From positions 22,297,924 through 22,361,923 of the forward strand of contig OY741268.1 of the NCBI GenBank assembly GCA_963514095.1: a stretch of 64,000 nt of DNA, in the 5' to 3' direction. The notes under the pieces were generated by a model. The model saw only the letters and a list, made by a program, of their open reading frames with translations. It had not been told where the DNA came from and did no database searches. This document shows positions 23,601-35,899 of the stretch, one piece after another (within the stretch, counting starts at the first letter, position 1; every line of letters starts with the position of its first letter). Position numbers and translations under genes: made by a program. Source of the stretch: Eutrigla gurnardus. Its lineage: Eukaryota; Chordata; Actinopteri; Perciformes; Triglidae.

Positions 23601-26600
23601 TATTCCTGATATCATTTTTCCATGACAGATGGTTCACCTAAAAATAAACAGAGTTGACTCATCCTATTGTACAGAACAGTTCACTGGTTCACACTCCAAA
23701 GATGACCAGAAGGAGGCAATTATGTTTTAAAAATAAGAAGGACATTGATGAGACGTTTCAGGCATAGCTTTAGTATTACAAACTGTCTTTTTCTCTGTAT
23801 CTACATAACCATATCAATGTCATGTGATCAGCACAGAGACTCCCACAGACAAACAAAATACTGGTTTCACTTTCCTCTTTAAACAAATAGAAACGTATGG
23901 AGTAAAATCATGACAAATACAACAAATGAATTGGCTTATTCACAGTTTACTTCTCTGAAATAATTGCTTTTTTAAAAACCATTTGACCAGATCACCTAAT
24001 AAACTCAACATTCTACAAAAGACACATACTCAGAGGATGTACAAAACAGTTTCTGTATTAGTTTAGTTGTAGTTAATGTCTTGTAACTGAATACACACAA
24101 ATCACTGAATATGCCCTGTAACAGTTTTCCAATGGAATTCAGCATTCTAACCGTGTAAAAAAGCATTGAAATAAAAATACTTTGCAACACTGTAGTAGTT
24201 ACATAAAATAACTGACTATACCTTTTATTTTGAATACCTAAACCTTTCATTTTGAATACCTAGAAAATAAGAATGCACTTGTTAGAAACGAGGGAAGGCA
24301 GTATACCCAAGATGCTTAGTGGGGGCACGAGGCGGGGGCAAATAGCCACAGGGGGAAGAGGAACCCTGCAGCGTAAGTCTAGATCTGTCGAACAGCAAAC
24401 CAGCATGGACAGAAATGAATACAACATACGGTATTTAATCAGACAAGTGTATGGCAACTGTGGCCTTACACCCTATTTACTCCACAGTGAGCAGTGCAAT
24501 GACACTGCTGTAAGAAGGCAATCCTCTTTCTAATGCTCCAATGCATTAACAGCTCACTCTGGATTTCCCTCGCCCATTCATTCATTCTATCAATCAGACA
24601 TCACAACCCCATGCCGTAAATCTAGATCTCAGTTCGCTGGGCGCTTTTAGGTTCGCAACAAGATGGCCTTTAAAGTAGATTTTTAACCAACTGTGGTTTC
24701 ACTTGTTTTCCATCTTATGGCTGTCTGTCTTGCATGCAGCCTTGAGCTGGCTGCTCAGTCTGTTCAATCCTCCAGGCAGGCAGTGTTGACCTAAGCACAG
24801 CAGCAGATGCTGCGGCTGTAGCACCGATGCCAAGTGCAGTGCAGACCTACATCTGTTCTGATCTCTGTTGATTCAGAAAAAAAAAAAAACTATTTAAACT
24901 AACTGCACTCAGCAAAGCTATCACATCACACAGACAGGTATGTTTTTCAGCATTGTTATTGTTTTAATATTATTGCAGGTCAATCATGAAATAGCCCAAA
25001 TATGTGTTAATACTCATAAAAGACAGTTCATCGGCATATGCAGCACTCAAAGTTAACCTCATATCATCAAGCATGGATTTAAAATGACACATGAAGGTGT
25101 GCTCCAATTGTTTTCTTTAGTGCAGGGTTATTAATGCTCAAAGAAGTAGACCCAATTAACAACATGCAGAAAGGCCTTGATACAGCTGCAGTGGAGTGAT
25201 TCTTAAGTGAGAGTGGCAAGGTCCAACCTATAGGACTCATCCACACAGCAATGAGTCAATGGACTGACACGTAATGAAACTGGGCTTATATAACGGAGTG
25301 GTGGAGAGGAGAAAGGGTCAGCCCCACTCGCATGATAACGAAATAGATAGGACTGAGGCAGGAAAGGGATAAAAATAGGTATTACTTGCAAAGATAGAAA
25401 AGTAGCAGGTCAGACTTGCCGGACAAGCTTGTAAATAAAACTAGCATCTATGTATCAACATGGAAGAGCCAGGTTTGACCCATATACTTAAGAGTATACT
25501 AGCCTGGGCCAATTCACGTCAAAGCCACACATGGCTCTCAACCAGTCTCGTCATGTTCTAGGACAAATGACAAGAGTGAAAGGAGCTGTGCCAGGGAGTC
25601 TTGGCTCTCAGTCGTGAATGCAGCTCACAGAGCATTTTTTTGGCCTCCTGACTTTGATTTTGCCCCATTATGGTAAAAAATAAATAAATAAATAAATAGT
25701 ACTTCTGCATCTTGTGTTACCAGTGGCTTTAAAGTCATTGTCAAACAGTCGCCATTAGAGAGGTTTCTGTGCAGTTGAATTCTGTCAGTGACGTACATTA
25801 TAGATACAAACTGGTATCACACAAAAATGAAGATTTTTAAACTTTGATAACCAGACTAAAGTTAAAGTCACAAAATATACATTGTTATACTGAGCAATAG
25901 TAGTTTACAATGATCTAACTTGAAATAGAGAAGAGACATTTCACTTAGTCTAACAGTTCTCTGACACACCGCGTCCGAAGCACAGCACGACGCAGAGATG
26001 TACACACAGCTTATTGACCAAATACTCCATAAGCTGCATTGCAGCAGCGTCTGTGCTTGCTGACATTCACAATAGCAGCGTCCTGATTCACCAGCACAAA
26101 ATCACCTGAATGGTCAAGCTGGTAAACACAAACACACACACACTCAGCGATGCATGAACACACACACGGGCAGTACATCTAGTGTCAGCCCAAACAGCAT
26201 ACTGTTCAGCAGCATCAGCATTTGGAACAACACTATTTAACCTAAAACAGCAGGGATTTGTTTAACTAATAAACACAATGCAAATGTAGTTAACAACCAA
26301 AGTCACTTTCTAATGAGTGGACTACCCTTTCTACCTTCTGAATCATAGCTGCCCCAAAATCACGAGCCTCTAATTCACAAGGGACAATGTTTAGCATCTT
26401 TGTACAGCAAAAAAGAAAACAATAGCAGTGGTATATGTAGGCTAACCTATAGTTATTCCAGTATCAAACATCAATAAACAGCTATATTACCTCTGTAATT
26501 ACATACCCAGTGACATGGGTCAGCACGTGTTATTGTTTGGTGAATTTTGCATGTTTGTGAGCTGTTGTCTGGGATGGAAGATGAAATGTGTTGAGAAGGA

Positions 26601-27614
26601 AGCTGTTTGTTACAATCTTCCTATTTATATAACATAATCAAGGGCACTCTGTATAATGTCTCAAAGCATGAAAAAAGCCATGAAATTATATTCTAAGAAA
26701 TATTTTCAGTGACATCTGATTTTTGTCACGGGGCTCACAGCGGATATGTCTTTTCTCTAAGTCACTTTATCACAAGGGAGTGTGCTCTGCTTGTTTTCTG
26801 TTTGCTTCCAGCCCCCTTTCTTCTGTGAAAGTGCCTTTCAATAAAGTGGATTAGGCATTTGTGAGTGTGCCTGATGTGTTGCGTGTGTGTGCATGTGTCA
26901 AGTGTGAACATAGAGATAGTAGCTGTTTTCGTTGTACCCTACTGTGTGTGTAAATTAGATTACCATCACTGCCGCTGACCTCAATGTGAGTTGCACCATC
27001 CTCCAACAAAGCTGCAGCAATAAGAGAGAATGTGCCCTACTGACACACAACAGCTACAGCATCCACAGCCACAACCCTACAGGCATGAGGCACAGCAACA
27101 CAGGGCTGAAAAGCATGTGGCAGAGCAAGAGAGGAGATAGACTACAGAAGGAAAAAAACAGACAGAATATGAGCCGAGACAGAAAAGGGTGCTATCTGAA
27201 AGAGGAAACGGAGAACAGGGAAATAAAAGCGGGAAAAGGAGGCCAGGAGAGGATGGGGGAGGGGAAATACCGGAGTGTGATATCAATATGGAGGGTAAAG
27301 AAGGAGGAGAGAAATAGTGAGGAGGCAGAGAGGGAAGCTGCAAAAAACGGAGAAAGGAAAAGCAGGTCACTGCATTAAACAGAGGCAGAATAGAACAGGG
27401 AGTACATGAATTATATGGTATGGAGTAGCATTCATATTCCAGTATGGCCAAAGATTTTGGAGTCGAGAATAGACAGTGAAAAGCAGATAATGCAGCGGAA
27501 CTTTTTTTTGCAAGGTTAACATAAAATGTATGTACAAGGTTAAGGAAGTGGATCACAAAAAGTTGGAAAGCAAAGGCAAGAGTGTAACGTAGGGAGGAAA
27601 GTTTGCTTGTGAAA
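20644..27614. other. Exonless gap, central part: no gene recognised
   Basis: About 7 kb of AT-rich, apparently unique DNA without a supported coding exon on either strand. It includes purine-rich plus-strand tracts (about 22880-23380 and 27110-27400), whose minus-strand open frames (for example 27077-27556) are low-complexity Ser/Pro/Leu/Phe translations. An (AAAT)n run lies at 25676-25699. Conserved non-coding elements could be present but cannot be judged from one sequence. Confidence 0.5.
25676..25699 (+). repeat. (AAAT)n microsatellite
   Basis: Short tetranucleotide tract of about 24 bp. Confidence 0.9.
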
Positions 27615-27640
27615 AGTGTGTGTGTGTGTGTGTGTGTGTG
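27615..27640 (+). repeat. (GT)n microsatellite
   Basis: Pure GT tract of about 26 bp. Confidence 0.95.
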
Positions 27641-27731
27641 CTAATGCAGAAGGGCAGCCAAATAAAACAAAGTGACTTCTGTCAGCCTGCTGACTACAGG
27701 CTGTACTGTACAGTCTTGCTCTAACAGCTGT

Positions 27732-27733
<2 letters not shown>

Positions 27734-27818
<85 letters not shown>
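27734..27818 (+). repeat. (CT)n microsatellite
   Basis: Pure CT tract of about 84 bp, the longest simple repeat of the gap together with 14479-14600. Confidence 0.97.
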
Positions 27819-27822
<4 letters not shown>

Positions 27823-29797
27823 ATGGTTAAATGAGGAAAAAGGTCTCACTCACTTAACAAAGGCTTAATACACAGACACACGAGGGTCATTGCACTGTGA
27901 GTGATTTTTTTTTTTTAGTGCAGACTCTCAGCATGCAAACACAATTGCACAGAACTGCTAAGCAAACCAAGCAGACAGACAAAGCCACTGGAGCAAGCAG
28001 CCACACCCCCGCCAAAGAGAGCATGCAGAATGAAAATGTATTAGGGATGCACTATGATACACAGGCTGCATTCACTTAACAGTCAGCCATTGTACAAACA
28101 CCAATACAACAGTAATGCACTGACATATGCCTGTTGTCAACGAGGCAAAATAATTTGTATCATCTAGTGATTCATCAGACCAAAGAGAATCATGTACTTG
28201 TGTTCTCAATGCAACTCATGACCCTACTTGTAATCCATCCACTCCTCCTCGCTCATCTGTTTTCCTCTCCCCAAAAATGCCAAGGCAAAGTCACAGGCGT
28301 GCAGGGACATACAATCCAGTACGTAACACTTTCTCACAAATGACCAGGTCACGGTCATCCACCGACATTACCCTGCACTTTTTAGGTTTAATGAGATGCA
28401 CTCATTTTTAATCACATCGATAAATCTTTTCTTGGCATCTGCTGTCCAGGCACAGCTTATCACTGCCGCTGTATTTCTAAACACATGATGCCTCACACAC
28501 ACTTTAATCTCACACACAAACACGTGCTCATAAAATATGCACACATTCGCAGAGACGTGCAGTTACTGCTATCTAGTAGAGCACTGAATATAACTGGACA
28601 GAGGAAGTGCGCAGAACGAGTGCTCAGCCCCGACTGCCTGAAGCTGAGCTGCTGCCTTACACTGAATGGAAGCTGATACTTTCCCTTCCTGCATTCGTAC
28701 CGCTTCCTGCTTTATTTCACATGCTGCTTAGTAGGTGCAAATAAAACCCATCAGCTTTCAACAAAGACTCATTTAATGATTTAATAGTATGTTTTTCTTG
28801 CGGTCATTTACTGGGAAATCTAAGGTTGACCCAGTTGTTTGAGAGGAAAGATTATCTCTATATTTCTAATTAGGAGCTCAACTATTCCCGCCTTCACCAT
28901 TGCTTCGATATCTGCACCATCTGTTGCCTGATTTACAAAGAAGATTTCACTGATATAATCCATGTGTTTCTATCCAAATGAAGCCATTTTCATTTAATAT
29001 TGTTAGATGTCTATAGATGAGCCATACAAAAGCCACTTCCCCATCCCCCTCCTCTAACAGCTCTCTCTATCCCCCCCTCCCTCATCTGCTGCTGTTGCTA
29101 AGACCACTGAGCGTGTGCTAGTCTGTGGAAACCAGTAGACTCAGAGAGGTGGATCTCCTCGTGTGTTGCTATGGGCAACACACAGTGTTCAAAAATCAGC
29201 CCAGCAGCCTAGCATGCAGACCTAAAATGTGACCTAATTTTTAGTCCGTGAAAAGGGACCATCTGCACAGAAGCTAGTAGGCTCACACTCTGCTATGTCT
29301 CTATCTAGTATTTTTCAAGTTCAAAGCACAACAAGCTAATCAAATAAATACTTGAAATATATTGCTGCTTTGCAGTCCAGTGAGAGCGACGATCCCTGCT
29401 AAAACAAAGTGTCCCCGCCCCACCTGACTGACTGTACATTGTGATTCACTGCACACCAGCTGCAGGCTCCCTCTCTCCTCTCTCTGTCATGGCTGCAGCC
29501 ATTCATGGACCATTGAGTCACCTCAGTCAGCGAGCACAGACCTCAAGTAACTCTGTTAGCCAGCCAGTCACCCCCTTTACACACATAACAAACCTATAGA
29601 TAGGCATATTGAGGGAAAAAAAAAAAATCTGTGTAAAAGCATGTAAAACACACTGAGCACAATTACTTCTGATGAATAGAAACAGATATTTTTCAAATGA
29701 CTACATCTACGTACTGAAAGATCCTCCTGCACCAACTCGCAAATTGCAGATGCTGTAGAAACAATATCTCTTTAAATATTGCTTGAAAAAGAGATTT
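27819..29797. other. Exonless gap, right part: no gene recognised
   Basis: No coding exon recognised. The 29.0-29.55 kb interval has mixed composition with an RFX X-box-like palindrome at 29165-29179 (GTTGCTATGGGCAAC). From 29798 the sequence becomes the duplicated 3' flank of exon B1. Confidence 0.5.
29165..29179 (+). promoter_or_regulatory. RFX X-box-like palindrome
   Basis: GTTGCTATGGGCAAC, two inverted half-sites of the RFX type with one extra central base. Occupancy is unknown. Confidence 0.4.
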
Positions 29798-30256
29798 AAC
29801 GTTATGTTTTAAGGATAAGCTAAGAGGAAAGGACAGTAGTTACTGGAATAAATGAAACAAAAATGAAGTGAACCAAAGGCTTATTCACAGTTAGCTTAAA
29901 TTATGCATTTCCAGTTTATGACCTACTATGACAGAACCAGCCAGAAATAGACACATTAAAGTTTAAATTATAAATAGTCAAGGCTGGTCAATGCGCTGTT
30001 GCAAAGTTATCAGAGGTCTGAAAGAAGGCAGATGTGATCATATACTAAACAAACACATGTAGCATAGAGACATTCATTTTCTTTAAAAAAGGAAAGAGCG
30101 TTCTCAAAAGCAACTGTTTTCATGACCACAAGAAAGCAAAGGTCTCCTTATCATAATAACTACTTTGACCCAGATTTCACAACATTCCATAACTTCCTAT
30201 TTTCCACCAACACAAGTTAATCTGTTTCAGTTGTTCACTTTTTTTTTTCTCTTACC
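29798..30256. repeat. Duplicated 3' flank of exon B1 (copy 1)
   Basis: Near-identical to 36586-37094, the 3' flank of exon B3. Both start at AACGTTATGTTTTAAGG and end at the splice donor. Copy 1 lacks about 50 bp present before the donor in copy 2. This marks a local duplication or conversion that extends beyond the exon. Confidence 0.9.
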
Positions 30257-32607
30257 TCTCCAGATGCCAGTCTCCTGTCAGGGAGCACTAGCGTGTTGGC
30301 GTGGCTGCCCGGGACTATAGTAGATCCTATACTCATTCTGGGTCCAACCAACATGTACCGCTTGTCTCCAGATCTGTACTGGATGCTGTGACACAGTGTC
30401 CCGTCATAGTTTGGGTCTTGTAAGTACTTTGATGTGTAGTCTGGGGATGATTTAGAGCACTGCATTGCAATCAGCACGATGATACTGATGAGGAAAAGTG
30501 CTGAAACTGAGCCCAAAGTTATCATCAGGTAAAAAGTCACGTTATTGTCCTCCTCCACATTTGCTGCACTTTTAACATCAGAAGCAGCAAACGCCTCTTT
30601 GGGCTCCACGAGTTTGACAACCACAGTAGCTGTTGCTGAGAGTGAAACGTTGCCGTTGTCTTTCACCAGTATGACCAGTTTCTGCTCAGCCTCGTCTGTC
30701 TCTGTGAATGAGCGAAGTGTTCTGATCTGTCCTGTATAGCGGTCCAAAGCAAAGAGACTGTGGTCAGTAACTTCCTGCAGTGAAAACAGCAACCAGCCGT
30801 TATATCCTATATCAGCGTCATAGGCTCTGACTTTAGTCACCAAGTGTCCTGCGTTCACGTTGCGGGGAATCTCCTCCACACCTTCAGCAGAACCGTTAGA
30901 GCTGACTGGATACAGGATGACTGGAGCGTTATCGTTCTGATCCAGAATGAACACGTTCACTGTGACGTTGCTGCTTAGTGACGGAGATCCAGAATCTGTA
31001 GCAACAACGTGGAACTGGAACGTTTTCAGTGTTTCAAAGTCAAAACTTTTTAGCGCCAAAATATCTCCATTTTCCGGATTGATATTAAGAAATGACACTT
31101 CTTTATTTTCATAACCTGCATTTCTGAGAATATGATAGGATACACGTGCATTGTCTCCCTCGTCATGATCATATGCACTCACTGAAAACAAAGAGGCTCC
31201 TGCAACATTATTCTCTATAAGATAAAACGTATATGGATTTGTTGTAAACTCCGGACTGTTGTCATTCACATCTGATACAGTGACACTTATTGTCCTGTGA
31301 GATGACAGCGGTTGTTCACCAGCATCTTTAGCAGTTATTGTTATGTCATACTTGGACTGGTGCTCTCTATCCAGCAGAGATCTGGTGACTATAGAGTACA
31401 TATTGTCCTGTAAAGATGGCGTCAATGTAAAAGGTGCATCCTCACTTAAATAACAGATAACTTTTCCATTTAGACCTGAATCATTATCATTCACGCTTAT
31501 CAACGCTACTGTTGTTCCAGGTTTAGAGTCCTCTGGAATTGCACTGGAAAAGGATGTCACCTCAATCTCAGGTGTATTGTCGTTCAGGTCCACAATAGTT
31601 ATTATGACACTTTTTTCTGTTGCTAGAGGGACTGGACCTTTATCAGAAGCTTTAATGTTAATTTGAAACCTGTCTTTTGCTTCAAAATCTATCAGTCCTT
31701 TCACAATAATTTCACCAGTATTAGCTTCCACTTCAAAAAGTTTACGTAATTTATTGTTAACATTATTGCCGAATGAATAAACCACCTCCCCATTTAAGCC
31801 ATCATCTAAATCAGTGGCATTTACTTGCATGATAGTTGTGCCAATAGGTGCATTTTCATTCAGCACCGCTGTATATGAGTCTTTTACAAACACTGGCATA
31901 TTATCATTTACATCTAAAACATTTATGATTATTTTAGTGCTTCCTGACCTAGCAGGCTTTCCTCCATCAACGGCTGTCAGCAGTAATCTATGAACTCTTG
32001 CAGTTTCTTTGTCCAGCGGTTTATGCAAATACAAAACAGGAATTTTGCCATCTTCTCCACTATCTTTAACCTCCAGGCGAAAATGGTCATTTTGACTGAG
32101 CTTATACTGTTGGATAGAATACACGGCACTGTCTGGATCATTGGCACCTTGTAGTTGAAATCGTGCTCCAGGTAAAGCCGACTCTGATATATCTAGATGC
32201 GTCTCGTTTTCGGAGAAGGAGGGAGAGTGGTCGTTTACATCCAAAACCTCAATTGCGACGTAATGCACCTCTAACGGATTCTCCAGCACCGTCTTTATGT
32301 TGATAACGCAGGTACTGATCCGTTCGCACACATCTTCTCTGTCGATTTTTCGGTGAACGTGCAAGATGCCGTTATTGTTCAGTTGAAACGGGGGTTCTGT
32401 CGAACCGGAAACGATGCGAAATCCTCTCGCATTCAAAGCGCTGGTATCCAGACCCAAATCTTTAGCGATATTCCCAACAACAGCACCGGCATTTAGCTCT
32501 TCGGGAATAGAGTATCGTAGCTGTGCTGAAGTCAAAGTAAGATTTAAGCAAACAATAAGAACGACCAGGCGGTCCCACCACGCTGTGCATCCACGTCGTC
32601 CCATCAT
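30256..32607 (-). CDS. B1: clustered protocadherin variable exon (group B), complete; most 3' of group B
   Basis: Variable exon of 783 codons from MGRRGC (ATG 32604, with a second ATG at 32607) to the phase-0 donor GAG|GTAAGAG (exon end 30256). The frame is open to an ATG at 32643, but the MM position aligns with MEQRGC of its siblings. The signal peptide ends near LTSA|QLRYS. EC1 has CERISTC and IDREDVC, EC2 PLDKETA (Lys instead of the usual Arg of DRE), EC3 IDFEAK, EC4 LLDREHQ, EC5 FDFETL. The membrane helix and the group B tail (NYDGTLCHSIQYRSGDKR, ending LASGE) follow. It is the most diverged group B exon in EC1-EC4, but its EC5 patch matches B10. It is the last B exon before the gap. The shared-constant assignment (alpha or gamma) is uncertain. 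Confidence 0.94.
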
Positions 32608-33070
32608 GGATGAAAAAAAAAAAATGTCTACACAGGAAGACACATTCTCAAAAATGAAATAAAAATAAATAACAGTTTCCCGATTATCGAAAAAAAAATA
32701 TGTTGCGATGAAATAGGCTACGCAAAGCTGTCGCCCTGAAGCACGAGTGCACCCTGTCGGGAAATGGCTCTAAACTACTGACGTACAGGATGTTCAATCG
32801 AGAGTCGTTCACTTCCACAGGCAGTGACACCATGCGAGCTGATGTTACAATGCAGACGAACTTGCTATGTTTCTTTATTTTTTTTATTTTGTATTTTACG
32901 TCCGCAGCGTTTAAATAAATGTGTATTGCCTGCGGGGAATGAAAGCATGAAAAGAAAAGGGAGCTCCACCATTTCAAAATTGATGGAACGGTTGACAATA
33001 TACCAGCTGTGATGGATAACAATAGATATGAACAATTAGTTCCATTAATCCATTATAGCCTTTCTCTTAC
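32605..33070. other. Spacer B1-B2: promoter of B1, no NRSE seen
   Basis: A 466-bp spacer with the B1 promoter element at 32821-32838. No RE1-like sequence was found in it. This is the shortest full intergenic spacer of the window. Confidence 0.6.
32821..32838 (-). promoter_or_regulatory. CSE-like promoter element of exon B1
   Basis: The plus strand reads GCAGTGACACCATGCGAG, the group B promoter consensus (CACTGACACCATGCGATC), about 215 bp upstream of the ATG. The shared core with group A on the minus strand is GGTGnCAnTG. Confidence 0.68.
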
Positions 33071-35443
33071 CTCTCCAGATGCCAGTCTCCTGTCAGGGAG
33101 CACCAGTGTGTTTGCATGGCTGCCTGGGACTATAGTAGATCCTATACTCATTCTGGGTCCAACCAACATGTACCGCTTGTCTCCAGATCTGTACTGGATG
33201 CTGTGACACAGTGTCCCGTCATAGTTTGGGTCTTGTAAGTACTTTGATGTGTAGTCTGTGGATGATTTAGAGCACTGCATTGCAATCAGCACGATGATGC
33301 TGATGAGGAAAAGTGCTGAAACTGAGCCCAAAGTTATCATCAGGTAAAAAGTCACGTTATTGTCCTCCTCCACATTTGCTGGACTTTTAACATCAGAAGC
33401 AGCAAACGCCTCTTTGGGCTCCACGAGTTTGACAACCACAGTAGCTGTTGCTGAGAGTGAAACGTTGCCGTTGTCTTTCACCAGTATGACCAGTTTCTGC
33501 TCAGCCTCGTCTGTCTCTGTGAATGAGCGAAGTGTTCTGATCTGTCCTGTATAGCGGTCCAAAGCAAAGAGACTGTGGTCAGTAACTTCCTGCAGTGAAA
33601 ACAGCAACCAGCCGTTATATCCTATATCAGCGTCATAGGCTCTGACTTTAGTCACCAAGTGTCCTGCGTTCACGTTGCGGGGAATCTCCTCCACACCTTC
33701 AGCAGAACCGTTAGAGCTGACTGGATACAGGATGACTGGAGCGTTATCGTTCTGATCCAGAATGAACACGTTCACTGTGACGTTGCTGCTTAGTGACGGA
33801 GATCCAGAATCTGTGGCAACAACTTGGAACTGGAACGTTTTCACTGTTTCAAAGTCAAAACGTTTTAGCGCAAAAATATCTCCATTTTCTGAATTGATAT
33901 TTAAAAACAGACCTAAAGTATGTCCACTGCTGTCCCTCGGAATGTGATATGAAATATGCGCATTATCATTATCATCAAGGTCAGACGCCCTAACTGAAAA
34001 TACTGGTGCTACTAGGTCATTGTTTTCAGTAATATAGAAGGTATATGGGCTCAGTGAAAACCGTGGTCTGTTATCGTTCACGTCCGATAGAACAACACTT
34101 ATTGTCTTTTCAGATGAGAGCGGTGGCTCACCGGTGTCCTTTGCAACAACTGTAAATTCATAAAAATACTTTTCTTCTCTATCCAGCTGCGTTTTGGTGA
34201 CTATTGCGTACATATTGTCTTGCAAGGACGGAGATATAGCGAAGGGAACGTCTTCACGTATAAAGCAGGACACCTTCCCATTGGCGCCTGAATCCAAATC
34301 ATTGACGCTGATTAAAGCTACCGTTGTTCCAATTCTGGAATCTTCGGGAACTGATTTTGAAAATGATGTAATTTCAATCTCTGGGGGATTATCGTTCAGG
34401 TCGATGACCTTAATTGTCACAGTTTTGTCTGTGGACATGGGGAACGTGCCCTTATCTGAAGCTTGTATATCAACTTCAAAGCTTTCATTTTCTTCAAAAT
34501 CAATTAAACCACTCACTTTAATTTCGCCCGTCTCTGGGTCTATGTTAAACAGCTTTTGTAAATATACATCCACTTCTTTACCAAATGAGTAAATGATGTT
34601 GCTGTTTGCGCCCTCATCCAAATCAGTGGCATTGACCTGAATAACTAATGTACCAGGGGCTGCGTTTTCATTTAAAACAGCAGAATATACATCCTTTGTA
34701 AAAACGGGTGAGTTGTCATTAAAATCAAGCACCTCAATCAGTATTTCTATTGTCCCGGACCTCGCCGGCCTCCCACCGTCAATCGCTGTTAGCAGAAGCT
34801 TGTGTTCTCTCATAGCCTCTCTGTCTAACTGCTTCTGTAAAATCAGAAAGGGCATCTTACGGTCTTCTCCCCTCTCCTTAACTTCCAAACGAAAGTGATC
34901 GTTATGGCTGAGTTTGTACTGCTGCACGGAAAACTGACCACCATCGGGGTCGCGTGCAGGTTGGAGCTGGAACCGTGCTCCCGGTGACGTCGATTCAAAT
35001 ATCTCCAGTCGCTTCTCTTTCTCTGGAAACACGGGGGAGTGGTCGTTTACGTCCAGCACCTCGATGGCCACATAATGTATTTCCAGAGGATTTTCTAGCA
35101 CGGTTTTAAGGTTGATTACACACGCGTTGCTTCGTTCACAGATCTCTTCCCTGTCCACTTTCCTACTGACATACAGGATACCGTCGTCCGGATTCAAACG
35201 AAAAAGGGGTTCCGTTGAACTGCCAACAATGCGATACTGTCTTTCTTTCAACGTAGCCTTATCAATTCCTAAGTCTTTCGCAATGTTTCCAACAACACTT
35301 CCTTCGTTCACCTCTTCTGAGATGGAATATCTGATCTGAGCCGAGGCTTCGCTCCGCAGCGTTACCAAAACCATCACGTAGGCGACGCACCTCCATCGCG
35401 TTATCCACGCCTGGCGTCCGCTTTGTTCCATCATGTACATCAA
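33071..35443 (-). CDS. B2: clustered protocadherin variable exon (group B), complete
   Basis: Variable exon of 787 codons from MEQSGRQ (ATG 35431; further in-frame ATGs up to 35443) to donor GAG|GTAAGAG (exon end 33071). The signal peptide ends near EASA|QIRYS. EC1 has CERSNAC and VDREEIC, EC2 QLDREAM, EC3 IDFEEN, EC4 QLDREEK, EC5 FDFETV. The 3' third (late EC5, EC6, membrane helix, tail ending LASGE) is the homogenised group B sequence. EC5 is distinctive (ASDLDDNDNAHISYHIPRD) and carries an insertion-like DLVAP motif. An NRSE lies upstream at 35879. It is a predicted alternative homophilic recognition receptor of neurons. Confidence 0.95.
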
Positions 35444-35637
35444 AACAAATCCAGGATCTATACTTGTATGGTAAAGATATAGTAATCAGCCGTATTCCTT
35501 TGCAAACTGAGTTCCATCGCCATCCAGTCCTGGGAATCGAACAGAGCTAGTGTCGTGCGCATGCCTTTTTTACGTATGGCAAGATACAGGATTGCGCCTA
35601 ATGGTGATGACGACTCACTCTAGACACGCTATTTGCC

Positions 35638-35660
35638 ATTATACCGACACCATGTGATCC
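35638..35660 (-). promoter_or_regulatory. CSE-like promoter element of exon B2
   Basis: The plus strand reads ATACCGACACCATGTGATCC from 35641, about 205 bp upstream of the ATG. It matches the group B consensus with one change (CCGACACC for CTGACACC). Confidence 0.7.
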
Positions 35661-35878
35661 AGAACGTTATTGCAACCCTCTTCGACCAAAAATATAGTAC
35701 CGTGAAAAGTGCATACAACAACAAACACACTGGGAAAGAGACAATTAGATAATATATTAAGCATTCGAATCAAGGTTTCCTTTTCAAAATGCGACCATTT
35801 CGAATAATATACAACTAACTCCTCATTCATGTGACATTTCAAGAGAAATTACTGCGCTTAAATAAAAGAAAAAACAAC

Positions 35879-35899
35879 TTCAGCACCACGGACAGCGAC
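35879..35899 (+). promoter_or_regulatory. NRSE/RE1 (REST binding site) between the pseudoexon and exon B2
   Basis: TTCAGCACCACGGACAGCGA followed by C, a single difference from the 21-bp RE1 consensus and the strongest site in the window. It is about 450 bp upstream of the B2 ATG and about 550 bp past the exon remnant at 36446-36578. It may have belonged to that lost exon. Confidence 0.88.

Noticed and set aside
24344..24362. GCCACAGGGGGAAGAGG as another CTCF site
   Set aside because: One position is missing between CCAC and AGGGGG compared with the CTCF core, so spacing is wrong.
26207..26228. GTTCAGCAGCATCAGCATT as an NRSE in the gap
   Set aside because: Only the first seven bases match RE1; the GGACAG half is absent.
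27077..27556. 159-codon minus-strand open frame opposite a 130-codon plus-strand frame in the gap
   Set aside because: Low-complexity translation of a purine/pyrimidine-rich tract, both strands open at once, no domain and no splice or promoter context.
30545..30739. A 64-residue plus-strand open frame repeated antisense in every group B exon, and an 88-residue one (2371-2637 and copies) in group A exons
   Set aside because: They are shadows of the homogenised coding sequence: identical because the sense strand is nearly identical. No promoter or protein family is apparent. Antisense RNA is known from mammalian Pcdh exons, but nothing here supports a protein.
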